Positions 25,745 to 34,921 of a DNA stretch of 64,000 bases are shown one piece after another (within the stretch, counting starts at the first letter, position 1; every line of letters begins with the position of its first letter). Both the position numbers and the translations under genes were made by a program. Source of the DNA: Roseobacter sinensis (GTDB lineage Bacteria > Pseudomonadota > Alphaproteobacteria > Rhodobacterales > Rhodobacteraceae). The notes below the pieces were generated by a model. It saw nothing but the letters and a program-made list of their open reading frames with translations. It did no database searches and was not told the DNA's origin. Location of the stretch: assembly GCF_025755255.1 (NCBI RefSeq), contig NZ_JALIEB010000004.1:124001-188000 (forward strand), read 5' to 3'.

Positions 25745-25851
25745 TGGCCCGCGAGATCAATCTTCTGATCTTCAATTCGACCCAGAAGGTCCGGCAGAGG
25801 ACTTGGGCCGAGGCGCGTCCGTTGGAAATTTGCAGGACAGGTGCGGCTTGA
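25741..25851 (+). pseudogene. Short remnant ORF after mobC, possibly a relaxase start
   Basis: ATG 25741 overlaps the mobC stop and opens 36 codons (MMAREINLLIFNSTQKVRQR then TWAEARPLEI) before a TGA at 25849. In intact mobilization modules a relaxase gene occupies this place. The peptide itself is too short to assign, so the call rests on position. Confidence 0.3.
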
Positions 25852-25931
25852 ACCTGCGCCATGCCGCGTCGAACCTGGGCTTCGGTTCCGGTTCCGCTTG
25901 ACAAATCCGCCCGATCCAAAGCAACTGCTTT

Positions 25932-26118
25932 GCATGCTGGTGCTTGGCCCTGCCAAGTGAAAAGGGAATGTGCAGCCGGGCTCCCCGGTGAAGCACAGCC
26001 GCCCCCGCGACCGTGAACGGAAAGGGCTGCCAAGACCACTGGAGCATTGCTCCGGGAAGGTGGGCAGACCGCAGGCCGCAAGGCCGTGATCCGCAAGCCG
26101 GGAGACCTGCCAGCATGC
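25932..26118 (+). ncRNA. Cobalamin riboswitch 1 (upstream of the main cob operon)
   Basis: The aptamer is closed by a perfect 9-bp P1 stem GCATGCTGG (25932-25940) with CCAGCATGC (26110-26118). The B12 box AGCCGGGAGACCTGCC lies at 26096-26111. Inside are the conserved AAAAGGGAA, GCCGCCCCCGC and GGAAGG elements. About 90 bp separate it from the first gene; CCGGACGGGGTGTTCCGG there could form the expression-platform hairpin. Adenosylcobalamin should switch off the downstream DUF1636-cobW-cobN-cob operon. Confidence 0.93.
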
Positions 26119-26208
26119 TGCGAAAACCGGACGGGGTGTTCCGGTGTCGAGATATGTCCCACGTCGGGCCCTCTCGCCATCTGACCCGCGTCCCATGACA
26201 GATGGGAC

Positions 26209-26613
26209 ATGGACATGACAACAACGGCCTCCGAGCCTGATCCACCGCCAACCGAATTGCTGGTCTGCATCAAATGCCGCCGCGGTCAGGAGACCCCGGA
26301 GGACGAGCGTCGCCCGGGCCAGCGCCTCTACGATAGGCTGGCCGCCAATACGCTGCCCGCCGGCATCCGCCTCACCGCTGTCGAATGTCTGCAAAACTGC
26401 GACCACGGCTGCACGGTGGCCCTGCGGGGCGGTGCCCGATGGACATACATTTACGGAAATATCGATGAAGTGTCGCATCCGGACGTTCTGATTGAGGGGG
26501 CCGCCCGCTACAACGCGACCGACGACGGGCTGATCCCATGGCGCGAGCGCCCGGAGCATTTCAAACGCAACTGCATCGCGCGCATTCCGCCGCTGGAGGC
26601 TGACCATGACTGA
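26209..26613 (+). CDS. DUF1636 protein, CobW-associated
   Basis: A 134-residue protein with cysteines C20 and C23 (LLVCIKC) and C60, C64 and C68 (ECLQNCDHGC), a spacing like thioredoxin-like [2Fe-2S] or metal-binding proteins. DUF1636 genes recur beside cobW in alphaproteobacterial cobalamin loci; the biochemical role is not established. ATG 26209 is followed by another ATG two codons later. It is the first gene after the riboswitch and overlaps cobW by 8 bp. Confidence 0.8.
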   Translation: MDMTTTASEPDPPPTELLVCIKCRRGQETPEDERRPGQRLYDRLAANTLPAGIRLTAVECLQNCDHGCTVALRGGARWTYIYGNIDEVSHPDVLIEGAARYNATDDGLIPWRERPEHFKRNCIARIPPLEADHD

Positions 26614-27664
26614 TCTCGCCAAACTCCCTGTGACCGTGATCACCGGCTTTCTCGGTTCGGGGAAGACGACGCTCATCTCCCAACTGATGCAGAACCCCGG
26701 TGGCAAACGGCTGGCGGTGGTTGTCAATGAGTTCGGCGATGTGGGCGTGGACGGTGACATCCTTAAAAGCTGCGCCATCCCCGACTGCCCAGCGGAGAAC
26801 ATCATGGAACTCGCCAACGGCTGCATCTGCTGTACCGTGGCGGATGACTTCATCCCGACCATCGAGGCATTGATGGCGCTCGATCCGCGCCCCGATCACA
26901 TCCTGATCGAAACCTCCGGTCTCGCCCTGCCGAAACCGCTGCTGAAGGCCTTCGACTGGCCTGACATCCGCTCGAAGATCACCGTCGACGGCGTGATCGC
27001 CCTGGCGGACGCCGAGGCGGTCGCCGCGGGCCGCTTCGCGCCGGACGTGGCCGCCGTCGATGCGCAGCGCGCAGCGGATGAGAGCATCGACCACGAAACC
27101 CCGCTGTCCGAGGTCTTCGAAGACCAGATCTCCTGCGCCGACATCATCCTGCTGACGAAACCCGACCTCGCTGGTCCTGAGGGTGTGGCCAAGGCCAAAG
27201 AAATCATCGCAGCCGAAGCACCCCGCCCGCTGCCCGTGGTCGAGGTGGCCGAAGGCGTGGTCGACCCGCGGGTGATCCTCGGGCTCGAGGCCGCCGCCGA
27301 AGACGATATGGATGCGCGCCCCAGCCACCACGACGCGCCGCATGACCACGACCACGAGGACTTCGACAGCATCGTCGTCGATATCCCCGAACTCTCTGAT
27401 CCGGCGGACCTCGTGCGCGCGGTCGAAACGCTGGCGAATGATCACAACATCCTCCGCGTGAAGGGCTATGCCGCCGTCACCGGCAAACCGATTCGTCTGC
27501 TGGTGCAGGCGGTCGGCGCCCGCGTGCGGCACCAGTACGACCGCCCCTGGCAGCCGGACGAGGCGCGGCGGGGGCGTCTCGTGGTGATCGCCGAGCATGA
27601 CGACATCAAACGCGCTACCATCGAAGCGGTGCTGGGCGTCCACGCGCCCGAGCCCGCCGAGTAG
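26606..27664 (+). CDS. cobW: CobW, GTPase metallochaperone of cobalamin synthesis
   Basis: A 352-residue G3E-family GTPase. Walker A GFLGSGKTT is at 14-22, the metal-binding CxCC motif (GCICC) at C73-C76, and the switch/Walker B region is LIETSGLALP. A His/Asp-rich segment (HHDAPHDHDHEDFD) lies near residue 235. The C-terminal CobW_C domain ends with HAPEPAE. CobW is thought to deliver Co(II) to the CobNST chelatase, in line with its place just before cobN. Confidence 0.94.
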   Translation: MTDLAKLPVTVITGFLGSGKTTLISQLMQNPGGKRLAVVVNEFGDVGVDGDILKSCAIPDCPAENIMELANGCICCTVADDFIPTIEALMALDPRPDHILIETSGLALPKPLLKAFDWPDIRSKITVDGVIALADAEAVAAGRFAPDVAAVDAQRAADESIDHETPLSEVFEDQISCADIILLTKPDLAGPEGVAKAKEIIAAEAPRPLPVVEVAEGVVDPRVILGLEAAAEDDMDARPSHHDAPHDHDHEDFDSIVVDIPELSDPADLVRAVETLANDHNILRVKGYAAVTGKPIRLLVQAVGARVRHQYDRPWQPDEARRGRLVVIAEHDDIKRATIEAVLGVHAPEPAE

Positions 27665-27666
27665 CC

Positions 27667-30600
27667 ATGCACGTCGTCTTCCGCGAAAGCCACGGGCTCG
27701 AGGAGACCGAGACACCCACCGATCTGGGGCAGACGCCCGCAGATCTGGTGGTGCTCTCCTTCTCCGACAGCGATCTTGGCGCCTTCGCGGAAGCCTGGCG
27801 GCGCGGCGGCGGGCCGGAGGGCAAGCTGCCCACGCTGCGGCTCGCAAATCTCACAGCGCTCAAACATCCACTCTCGGTTGACACCTATGTCGAACAGACG
27901 TTGGAGGGTGCGAAAGGCATCCTGATCCGGTTGATCGGCGGCGTGCCATATTGGTCTTACGGGTTGCAGCAAGTGCGGGCGCTGGCCGAGCGCAAGGGCA
28001 TCGCACTCGCCGTCCTGCCCGCAGATGGGCGCGTCGATGCGCGGCTCGACAACTATGCGACGCTGCCGACCTCGACCCTGCGTCGTCTCGCACATCTCTG
28101 CGATACCGGAGGGGCGGTGGCTGCGCAGGCGGCTCTGGCGCAGATGGCTTTGGCCGCGGGGCTCTACGCCGGGCCGGTGCGCGGTGCGAAGGTCGTGCCC
28201 ATGGTGGGTGGCTGGACTCCGGAGCATGGGGTAACCTGCCCGCTGCTGGCGCAGGCGCCCGGCGACACACCGCGCCTGCTCATCACCTTCTACCGCTCCT
28301 ATCTCGTGGCGGCCGATCTCGCCCCGATCGAGGCGCTGGTCTCGGCATTCCGGGCGATGGGTTACGAGGTGATGGGTCTCTTCGCGCCCTCGCTGAAGGC
28401 GCCGGAGGCAGCAGGTTGGCTACGCCGCCAGGCAAAACAGCTCAAACCGGTGGCCATCGTGAACGCGACTGCCTTCAGCGGCAAGGGCGACGGAGGCTCT
28501 TCGCCGCTCGATGCCGCTGGTGTTCCGGTGTTTCAGGTGGCGCTTGCCACCTCGACACACGAGGCGTGGTTTGCCGCCGAACGCGGACTCTCGCCCGCGG
28601 ATCTGGCGATGCATGTGGTACTACCGGAAGTCGATGGCCGGATCATGGGCGGTGTGGCTTCCTTCAAGGAACCCGGCGCCCGCGATCAGCATCTGGAGTT
28701 CTCGCGGTATGCACATGCGCCCGTGGCCGACCGCATTGCCGCGATTGCGGACCGGGTCGACAGCTGGGTCCGGTTGGCGCGCATGCCGGCGAACGACCGG
28801 CGCGTCGCGCTGCTGCTCTCGACGTACCCGGGCAAGGATTGGAACACCGGCCATGCGGTCGGTCTCGATGCGCCTGCATCGGCCGCGGCGATCCTGCAAG
28901 ACCTGCACGAGGCGGGCTACGATGTGCCCGCTCCGCAGCGGCACAAGGCCGATCCGCGACCAACACGGGCGCGACGGTGGCCTGTCGCCGACTATCGCGC
29001 GGCGTTGGCGGGGCTTTCCGCGGGGCTGCGCGCCGATCTCGAAGCGGTCTGGGGCGCGCCGGAAGACGACCCGCTGGTGCGGGATGGTGCCTTTCACTTC
29101 CCGGTAACCGAGGCCGGGCGCGCCTTCATCGCGCTGCAACCCGAGCGTGGCACGCCTGAGCGTCGGGTCGACGAGTACCACGATCTGGCCCGCACGCCGC
29201 GCCACGGCTACGTCGCCTTCTATCTCTGGCTCCAAAGCCAGGTGGATGCGCTGATCCACATCGGCGCCCATGGAACACTCGAATGGCTGCCGGGCAAATC
29301 CGTTGCGCTCTCTGCGCAATGCTGGCCGGAGGTGCTGACCGGTGCGCTGCCGGTGATCTACCCCTTCATCGTGAACGATCCGGGTGAGGCCGCGCAGGCC
29401 AAGCGCCGGATTGGTGCGGTCACGCTCGGCCATGTGCCGCCGCCGTTGCGGGAAAGCGGCACGCCTGACCGGCTGGTCCGGCTCGAGGCGCTGCTCGACG
29501 AGTTTTCCAACGCCGATGGCCTGGACCCGCGTCGCCGCGATCGGTTGCAGACGGATATCCGTGACGAGGCGCAGGCGCTTGGCGTCGAGGAAGACCTTGG
29601 CCTCGACCGGGCCGGATGCGATGCCGAAGCGATCACGCGCATCGACCGTTTCGTATGCGATATCAAGGAGATGCAGTTTGGCGAAGGGTTGCACGTCTGG
29701 GGCCGTTCGCCCCGGGCCGCAGCCCCTTTCGAGACCAGCCTGTCCGTGGCCGCGGAACGTCGGGCGCTGCTCGACGCGCTGGACGGCCGACGCATCCCCG
29801 CGGGGCCATCGGGATCGCCCTACCGAGGGCGGATCGATGTGCTGCCGACCGGGCGCAACCTCTACACGACAGATCCCCGCGCGGTGCCGACCCGTGCCGC
29901 CCATACGCAAGGGGTCAAGCTCGCGGACGAGCTTGTCCGGCGCCATTTGCAGGATGCCGGTGACTGGCCGCGCGGTCTTGTGGTCGATCTCTGGGGCTCG
30001 GCCACCATGCGGACGGCCGGCGAGGAGTTCGCGATGGCCTTGCATCTGCTTGGGACCCGTCCGGTTTGGGATGCAGGCTCCGAACGGGTGTCGGGCATCG
30101 AGGTGCTGCCGATCACAGAACTTGACCGCCCGCGCATCGACGTGACGCTGCGCGTCTCGGGTTTGTTCCGCGATGTCTTTCCCACGCTGTCGGCGCTGTT
30201 TTCCCAGGCGGTGCGCACGCTTGCCCAGCGTGACGAGGCGCCGGACTGGAATCCTTACGTGGGGCGCGACGACCTTGCGCGGGTCTACGGTCCGCGGCCG
30301 GGCCGTTTTGGCGTGGGCATGGCAGATGCCGCCGAAACCTACACCGACGCCGGGCGGCGCGCGGCAGGGGAGGCCTGGCTCACCGCAAGCGCCTGGGCGC
30401 TCGATGGGGAGGCTGCCGTCGAACAAGGCGCGGGCATTCGCGCGCGGCTGGCTGCAGCCGACAGTTTCGTACATGCGCAGGATCTGCCCGAGACGGATCT
30501 GCTGCTCGCCGCGGATTATGCGGCGCATGAGGCCGGTTTTGCTGCGGCCCAAGCGCTCACGGGCGGGCAGGCGGCGCTTTATCATCTGGACAACACCGAC

Positions 30601-30960
30601 CCGGACCGGCCCCGCGCACGGGCGCTGCCGGAGGAGCTGGCCCGTGTGGTGCAGGCGCGCGCCGCCAATCCCGCCTGGATCACGGGCATGCGCGCGCATG
30701 GGTTCCGGGGGGCTGCGGAAATCGCCGCAACGCTCGACCACATGGCCGCCTTCGCGCATCTGGCGGGTGCTGTCTCGTCGCATCTCTTTGACCTCTACCA
30801 CGATGCAACGCTTGGCCACGCCGAGACCGACCGCTTCCTGCAAGAGGCCAACCCCGAAGCCCGCGCCGCGATGCTGGCCCGGTTTGCGGAGTTGCACGCA
30901 GCGGGTCTCTGGACGACCAGGCGCAACTCCATTCTTGCCCATCTGGAGGCAGCGCAATGA
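27667..30960 (+). CDS. cobN: Cobaltochelatase subunit CobN
   Basis: A 1097-residue large subunit of the aerobic ATP-dependent cobaltochelatase that inserts Co(II) into hydrogenobyrinic acid a,c-diamide together with CobS and CobT. Family blocks include VFQVALATSTHEAWFAAERG, IHIGAHGTLEWLPGKSVALS and VVDLWGSATMRTAGEEFAMA. The start is 2 nt after cobW. CobS and CobT genes are not in this window. The protein is on the short side for CobN but appears complete, with a start and stop meeting the neighbouring genes. Confidence 0.95.
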   Translation: MHVVFRESHGLEETETPTDLGQTPADLVVLSFSDSDLGAFAEAWRRGGGPEGKLPTLRLANLTALKHPLSVDTYVEQTLEGAKGILIRLIGGVPYWSYGLQQVRALAERKGIALAVLPADGRVDARLDNYATLPTSTLRRLAHLCDTGGAVAAQAALAQMALAAGLYAGPVRGAKVVPMVGGWTPEHGVTCPLLAQAPGDTPRLLITFYRSYLVAADLAPIEALVSAFRAMGYEVMGLFAPSLKAPEAAGWLRRQAKQLKPVAIVNATAFSGKGDGGSSPLDAAGVPVFQVALATSTHEAWFAAERGLSPADLAMHVVLPEVDGRIMGGVASFKEPGARDQHLEFSRYAHAPVADRIAAIADRVDSWVRLARMPANDRRVALLLSTYPGKDWNTGHAVGLDAPASAAAILQDLHEAGYDVPAPQRHKADPRPTRARRWPVADYRAALAGLSAGLRADLEAVWGAPEDDPLVRDGAFHFPVTEAGRAFIALQPERGTPERRVDEYHDLARTPRHGYVAFYLWLQSQVDALIHIGAHGTLEWLPGKSVALSAQCWPEVLTGALPVIYPFIVNDPGEAAQAKRRIGAVTLGHVPPPLRESGTPDRLVRLEALLDEFSNADGLDPRRRDRLQTDIRDEAQALGVEEDLGLDRAGCDAEAITRIDRFVCDIKEMQFGEGLHVWGRSPRAAAPFETSLSVAAERRALLDALDGRRIPAGPSGSPYRGRIDVLPTGRNLYTTDPRAVPTRAAHTQGVKLADELVRRHLQDAGDWPRGLVVDLWGSATMRTAGEEFAMALHLLGTRPVWDAGSERVSGIEVLPITELDRPRIDVTLRVSGLFRDVFPTLSALFSQAVRTLAQRDEAPDWNPYVGRDDLARVYGPRPGRFGVGMADAAETYTDAGRRAAGEAWLTASAWALDGEAAVEQGAGIRARLAAADSFVHAQDLPETDLLLAADYAAHEAGFAAAQALTGGQAALYHLDNTDPDRPRARALPEELARVVQARAANPAWITGMRAHGFRGAAEIAATLDHMAAFAHLAGAVSSHLFDLYHDATLGHAETDRFLQEANPEARAAMLARFAELHAAGLWTTRRNSILAHLEAAQ

Positions 30961-32093
30961 GCGCCGCGCCGACGGTCAAGGGCTGGTGTCCCGGTGCGCG
31001 CCGCCCGATGATGTCGGGCGACGGTCTGATCGTCCGGGTCAGGCCTTTTTTTGCGCGGCTTGAGCGCGAGCAGGCGCTTGGCCTCTGTGCTGCGGCACGA
31101 GCCTTCGGAAACGGCTTCATCGACCTGACCAACCGCGCCAATCTGCAGATTCGCGGCGTCGCGGAGGCCGATCACGAGCGCCTGCTGGGCGCGCTCGATG
31201 ACCTCGGTCTGCTCGATGCAACGCCCGAGCGCGAGGCCCGGCGCAACATTGTTGTCACGCCCTTCTGGGAGCGCGGCGATCTCAGTCACCGGATCACGCG
31301 TGAGCTCTTGGAGGGGCTCGACCAGCTCCCGCCGCTTCCTGCGAAGTTCGGCCTGGCGGTTGATGCGGGGGCAGAGCCCGTGTTGTCAGAGACCTCTGCG
31401 GACATCCGCGTGGAGCAGGCGCGGGGCGGTGTGATGGTGCGCGCTGATGGGGTCGCACGTGGCCGTGTGGTTGACCCCGGCAACGTCACGGCCGCGGTTG
31501 CCGAGCTTGCGCAGTGGTTCATGCGTCATCGAACGCCGGAGGACCGCAGGATGGCACAGACCGCAGCGCGAGTCGCACTTCCAGCCTCCTGGCAGATCAC
31601 GCCGCGCCTCTCTCCTGGGCCGCGACCCGACGTGGGGACGCATCCCTTGGGTGCTCTGATCGGCGCCGCTTTCGGGCAGATCGAGGCGCAGACGCTGGAG
31701 CGTCTGCTCTCGGACACCGGCACGCCGGCGGTGCGCGTCACGCCGTGGCGGATGATCCTCCTGGAGGATGTCCAGACGGCCTCCGATCCCGACTTCGTAT
31801 GCTCCGGCGGCTCACCGCTTCTCACGGCGCAGGCCTGTGCCGGCGCGCCCTTCTGCACCAGCGCGACTGTCGAGACCCGTGCGCTCGCACGCCGGTTGGC
31901 GCTCGAGACCGACCGCGATGTGCATGTCTCGGGCTGCGCCAAGTCCTGCGCGTCCAAACAGGCCGCAGATGTCACGCTGATCGGTCGAGACGGGCGTTTT
32001 GACCTTGTCCGAAGCGGTCATGCGTGGGATGCCCCTCAGAAAACCGGGCTCACGCCCGATGAGATCACGACGGAACTGAAGACCCCCGCATGA
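30957..32093 (+). CDS. cobG: Precorrin-3B synthase
   Basis: A 378-residue sirohaem-type [4Fe-4S] mono-oxygenase that converts precorrin-3A to precorrin-3B using O2, the ring-contraction step of the aerobic pathway. The N-terminal half resembles nitrite/sulfite reductase repeats (GFIDLTNRANLQIRG). The cluster cysteines are C294, C300 (CAGAPFC), C327 and C331 (CAKSC). The ATG overlaps the cobN stop by 4 nt. Its presence shows that the organism makes B12 by the oxygen-dependent route. Confidence 0.92.
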   Translation: MSAAPTVKGWCPGARRPMMSGDGLIVRVRPFFARLEREQALGLCAAARAFGNGFIDLTNRANLQIRGVAEADHERLLGALDDLGLLDATPEREARRNIVVTPFWERGDLSHRITRELLEGLDQLPPLPAKFGLAVDAGAEPVLSETSADIRVEQARGGVMVRADGVARGRVVDPGNVTAAVAELAQWFMRHRTPEDRRMAQTAARVALPASWQITPRLSPGPRPDVGTHPLGALIGAAFGQIEAQTLERLLSDTGTPAVRVTPWRMILLEDVQTASDPDFVCSGGSPLLTAQACAGAPFCTSATVETRALARRLALETDRDVHVSGCAKSCASKQAADVTLIGRDGRFDLVRSGHAWDAPQKTGLTPDEITTELKTPA

Positions 32094-32719
32094 CATATGT
32101 CTACGAAACCGACGGCGCCGCGATCTACAAGCAGTCCTTCGCCACGATCCGGGCCGAGGCGGACCTGGCACGCTTTGCGCAAGATGAAGAGCAGATCGCG
32201 GTTCGGATGATCCATGCGGCCGGGCTTGTCGGGCTGGAACAGCACATCCGGTTTTCGCCCGGGTTTGCCGAGGCTGCCCGCGCAGCCTTGCAGGCGGGGG
32301 CTCCGATCCTCTGCGATGCGCGCATGGTCAGCGAAGGTGTCACCCGCGCGCGCCTGCCCGCGGACAATCAGGTCATCTGCACGCTGCATGACGAGGGCGT
32401 GCGGGATCTGGCGGCGCGCATGCAGAATACCCGCTCTGCCGCGGCGCTCGAGTTCTGGCGCCCCCATCTCGGCGGGGCGCTGGTGGCCATAGGCAATGCG
32501 CCGACGGCGTTGTTCCATCTGCTCAACATGTTGCAGGATCCGGCCTGCCCGCGTCCCGCAGCCATCATCGGCTGCCCCGTGGGCTTTGTCGGCGCGGTCG
32601 AGAGCAAGGACGCCCTGTGGGCCGATCAGCCTACGCCCTGCTGTATCGTGCAGGGGCGCCTGGGAGGGAGCGCCATCACCGTTGCGGCGGTCAACGCCAT
32701 CGCGAGCCGTGCCGAATGA
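32090..32719 (+). CDS. cobH: Precorrin-8X methylmutase
   Basis: A 209-residue enzyme that moves the C11 methyl group to C12, making hydrogenobyrinic acid. Conserved features are RMIHAAGLVGLEQHIRFSPG, with the catalytic His region, ILCDARMVSEGV and the C-terminal IIGCPVGFVGAVESKDALW. It overlaps cobG and cobI by 4 nt each. Confidence 0.95.
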   Translation: MTYVYETDGAAIYKQSFATIRAEADLARFAQDEEQIAVRMIHAAGLVGLEQHIRFSPGFAEAARAALQAGAPILCDARMVSEGVTRARLPADNQVICTLHDEGVRDLAARMQNTRSAAALEFWRPHLGGALVAIGNAPTALFHLLNMLQDPACPRPAAIIGCPVGFVGAVESKDALWADQPTPCCIVQGRLGGSAITVAAVNAIASRAE

Positions 32720-33444
32720 GCCTCGGGACGATCTACGGGGTGGGTCTTGGCCCCGGCGACCCGGAGCTTATGAGCGTGCGTGCGGATCGGCTGCTGCGGA
32801 GCGCCCGGCATGTGGCGTTCTTCCGCAAGGCCGGCCGGTCGGGCCAGGCCCGCCGGATCGTCGACGGGTTGCTGCACGGCGATGCCGTCGAATTCGCGAT
32901 GGAGTATCCGGTCACCACCGAGATCCCCGTGGACGATCCCGCCTACAACGCCGCCCTTTCCACCTTTTACGCCGAGTGTACCGCGCATCTGCGCGCGCTC
33001 GCTGCGTCCGGAGAGGATGTGGTCGTGCTCTGCGAGGGGGACCCGTTCTTCTTCGGCTCCTTCATGCATCTCTACACCCGGCTCAAGGAGGATGTGCCGG
33101 TCGAGGTTGTCCCCGCGATCACCGGCATGTCGGGGGCCTGGACGGCGACGGGGCACCCGGTCACCTGGGGTGACGATATCCTGACGGTGCTGATGGGCAC
33201 CTTGCCCGAAGACGTGCTGACCGACGCGATGACGCGGAGCGACGCGGTCGTGGTGATGAAGATCGGCCGTCATTTCGACAAGGTGAAATCTGCCCTGCGC
33301 GCAGCCGACAAATACGACACCGCCTGGCTGATCGAATACGCAAGCATGCCGCAGCAGACAGTGCAGAAACTGTCGGAGGCGGGCGACAAGATCACACCCT
33401 ATTTCTCGATCATCGTCGTACATGGGCAGGGCCGCAGACCATGA
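32716..33444 (+). CDS. cobI: Precorrin-2 C20-methyltransferase
   Basis: A 242-residue SAM-dependent tetrapyrrole methylase (TP_methylase fold) making precorrin-3A. The N-terminal GVGLGPGDPELMSVRADRLL, the SAM-loop VVVLCEGDPFFFGSFMHLY and EVVPAITGMSGAW are diagnostic. ATG 32716 overlaps the cobH stop; it is preferred over an earlier in-frame start inside cobH. It overlaps cobJ by 4 nt. Confidence 0.94.
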   Translation: MSLGTIYGVGLGPGDPELMSVRADRLLRSARHVAFFRKAGRSGQARRIVDGLLHGDAVEFAMEYPVTTEIPVDDPAYNAALSTFYAECTAHLRALAASGEDVVVLCEGDPFFFGSFMHLYTRLKEDVPVEVVPAITGMSGAWTATGHPVTWGDDILTVLMGTLPEDVLTDAMTRSDAVVVMKIGRHFDKVKSALRAADKYDTAWLIEYASMPQQTVQKLSEAGDKITPYFSIIVVHGQGRRP

Positions 33445-34193
33445 GCGGCTGGCTGGTGATCGCGGGTCTGGGCCCCGGGGACGCGGAACTGGTGACCCCG
33501 GAAGTTACCAGGGCGCTGGCCGAGGCCACCGATATCGTGGGATATGGCCCCTACGTGGCGCGTGTGGCCCCGCGCGCGGGTCTGAGCCTGCACCCCAGCG
33601 ACAACCGGGTGGAACTCGACCGGTCGCGCCACGCGCTCGAACTGGCGGCGGACGGGCGGCGCGTGGTCGTGGTGTCGTCTGGTGATCCGGGGGTCTTTGC
33701 CATGGCTTCGGCCGTTTTCGAGGCGGTCGAGGCGGGCCCCGATCCCTGGCGCGCGCTTGATATCCGAGTGGCGCCGGGCATCACCGCCATGCTGGCCGCC
33801 GCGGCGCGGGTCGGGGCACCATTGGGCCATGATTTCTGCGCGATCAACCTCAGCGACAACCTCAAACCCTGGGCGCTGATCGAACGGCGCCTGCGCCATG
33901 TAGCAGAGGCCGATTTTGCGATGGCCTTCTATAATCCGCGATCGAAGTCGCGCCCGGACGGCTTTCAGAAGACGCTCGATGTGCTGAGGGACAGCTGCGC
34001 GGAAGACCGGATCATCGTCTTTGCCCGGGCCGTCTCGACACCTGAGGAGGACATCCGTGTGCTGCCGCTGTCGCAGGCAACGGCCGAGATGGCCGATATG
34101 CGCACCATGGTTATTGTTGGCGCATCGAACACACGGTTAATCGCCCGCGACGGACGCCCCTTTGTCTACACGCCAAGGTCGGTCGAGGCATGA
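33441..34193 (+). CDS. cobJ: Precorrin-3B C17-methyltransferase
   Basis: A 250-residue SAM-dependent methylase that completes ring contraction to precorrin-4. Motifs are VIAGLGPGDAELVTPEVTRA, VVVVSSGDPGVFAMASAVFE and VAPGITAMLAAAARVGAPLG, then MAFYNPRSKSRP. Its last 28 bp overlap the 3' end of the inverted cobK gene on the other strand. Confidence 0.94.
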   Translation: MSGWLVIAGLGPGDAELVTPEVTRALAEATDIVGYGPYVARVAPRAGLSLHPSDNRVELDRSRHALELAADGRRVVVVSSGDPGVFAMASAVFEAVEAGPDPWRALDIRVAPGITAMLAAAARVGAPLGHDFCAINLSDNLKPWALIERRLRHVAEADFAMAFYNPRSKSRPDGFQKTLDVLRDSCAEDRIIVFARAVSTPEEDIRVLPLSQATAEMADMRTMVIVGASNTRLIARDGRPFVYTPRSVEA

Positions 34194-34921
34194 GCGATCC
34201 AGTCCAGGACGGCGGCGGTGTCATGCAGTTCGGCTCGGTGCGGCAGCGCTGGCCGTGCGATCATGATGACCGGCACGCCCAGCTTTCGCGCGGCGACGAT
34301 CTTGGCATAAGCCCCTGTTCCACCGGAGTTTTTCGAAACGACAAGGCTGATCCGATGGTCGCGCATCAGCGCCAGATCGCCCGCGACGCTGAAGGGTCCG
34401 CGGTCAACCACCACGTGATGATCGGGAAAGGGCGGAGCGGTCTCCGGCGGATCCACCAGGCGCAACAGGTAGCTGTGCTGCGGCTGCGGGGCGAAGGCGG
34501 GAAGGTTCATGCGTCCAATCGCCAGCATGACACATTCGGCGGGCCGGTCGAGTGCCGCGACGGCGCCTGCGATGTCCGGCACCTCGGTCCAGCGGTCGTC
34601 CGGTTGCGGATTCCAAGGCGCGCGGGTCAGCGCGGCAAGGGGGACGCGCGCCTCCGCGCAGGCCGTGACGGCATTGCGGCTCATCTGCGCGGCAAAAGGG
34701 TGGGTCGCGTCAATCACATGGGTCGTGCTCGTGTCTCGCAAATATTGCGACAGTCCGGCCGCGCCGCCGAAGCCGCCGATGCGTTGCGGCAGGGGTTGGC
34801 GCACCGGGCGGGCCACGCGCCCGGCAAAGGAGATCGTGCCGCGCAATCCGGCCTTGGCCAGCGCGCGGCAGAGCGCGGTCGCTTCGGTCGTGCCGCCGAG
34901 AACCAGAAGGTTCGGCTCCAT
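34166..34921 (-). CDS. cobK: Precorrin-6A reductase, encoded on the opposite strand within the cob operon
   Basis: A 251-residue NADPH-dependent reductase giving precorrin-6B. The start LLVLGGTTEATALCRALAKA, the conserved THVIDATHPFAAQMSRNA and the C-terminal VVSKNSGGTGAYAKIVAARK with PVIMIARP are typical. ATG 34921-34919 overlaps the cobL ATG (34920-34922) within CATG, and its tail overlaps cobJ by 28 bp. Because it is antisense to the operon, it needs its own promoter, which can only lie inside cobL. Confidence 0.94.
   Translation of the reverse strand: MEPNLLVLGGTTEATALCRALAKAGLRGTISFAGRVARPVRQPLPQRIGGFGGAAGLSQYLRDTSTTHVIDATHPFAAQMSRNAVTACAEARVPLAALTRAPWNPQPDDRWTEVPDIAGAVAALDRPAECVMLAIGRMNLPAFAPQPQHSYLLRLVDPPETAPPFPDHHVVVDRGPFSVAGDLALMRDHRISLVVSKNSGGTGAYAKIVAARKLGVPVIMIARPALPHRAELHDTAAVLDWIAHASTDLGV

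Noticed and set aside
24754-25931. Possibility of an intact integrative element or prophage after tRNA-Arg
   Set aside because: No integrase, no intact relaxase and no second attachment repeat could be found; only decayed fragments remain.
28621-30957. A 778-codon open frame opposite cobN
   Set aside because: Shadow of cobN on the other strand; its composition is Arg/Gln/His-rich without motifs.
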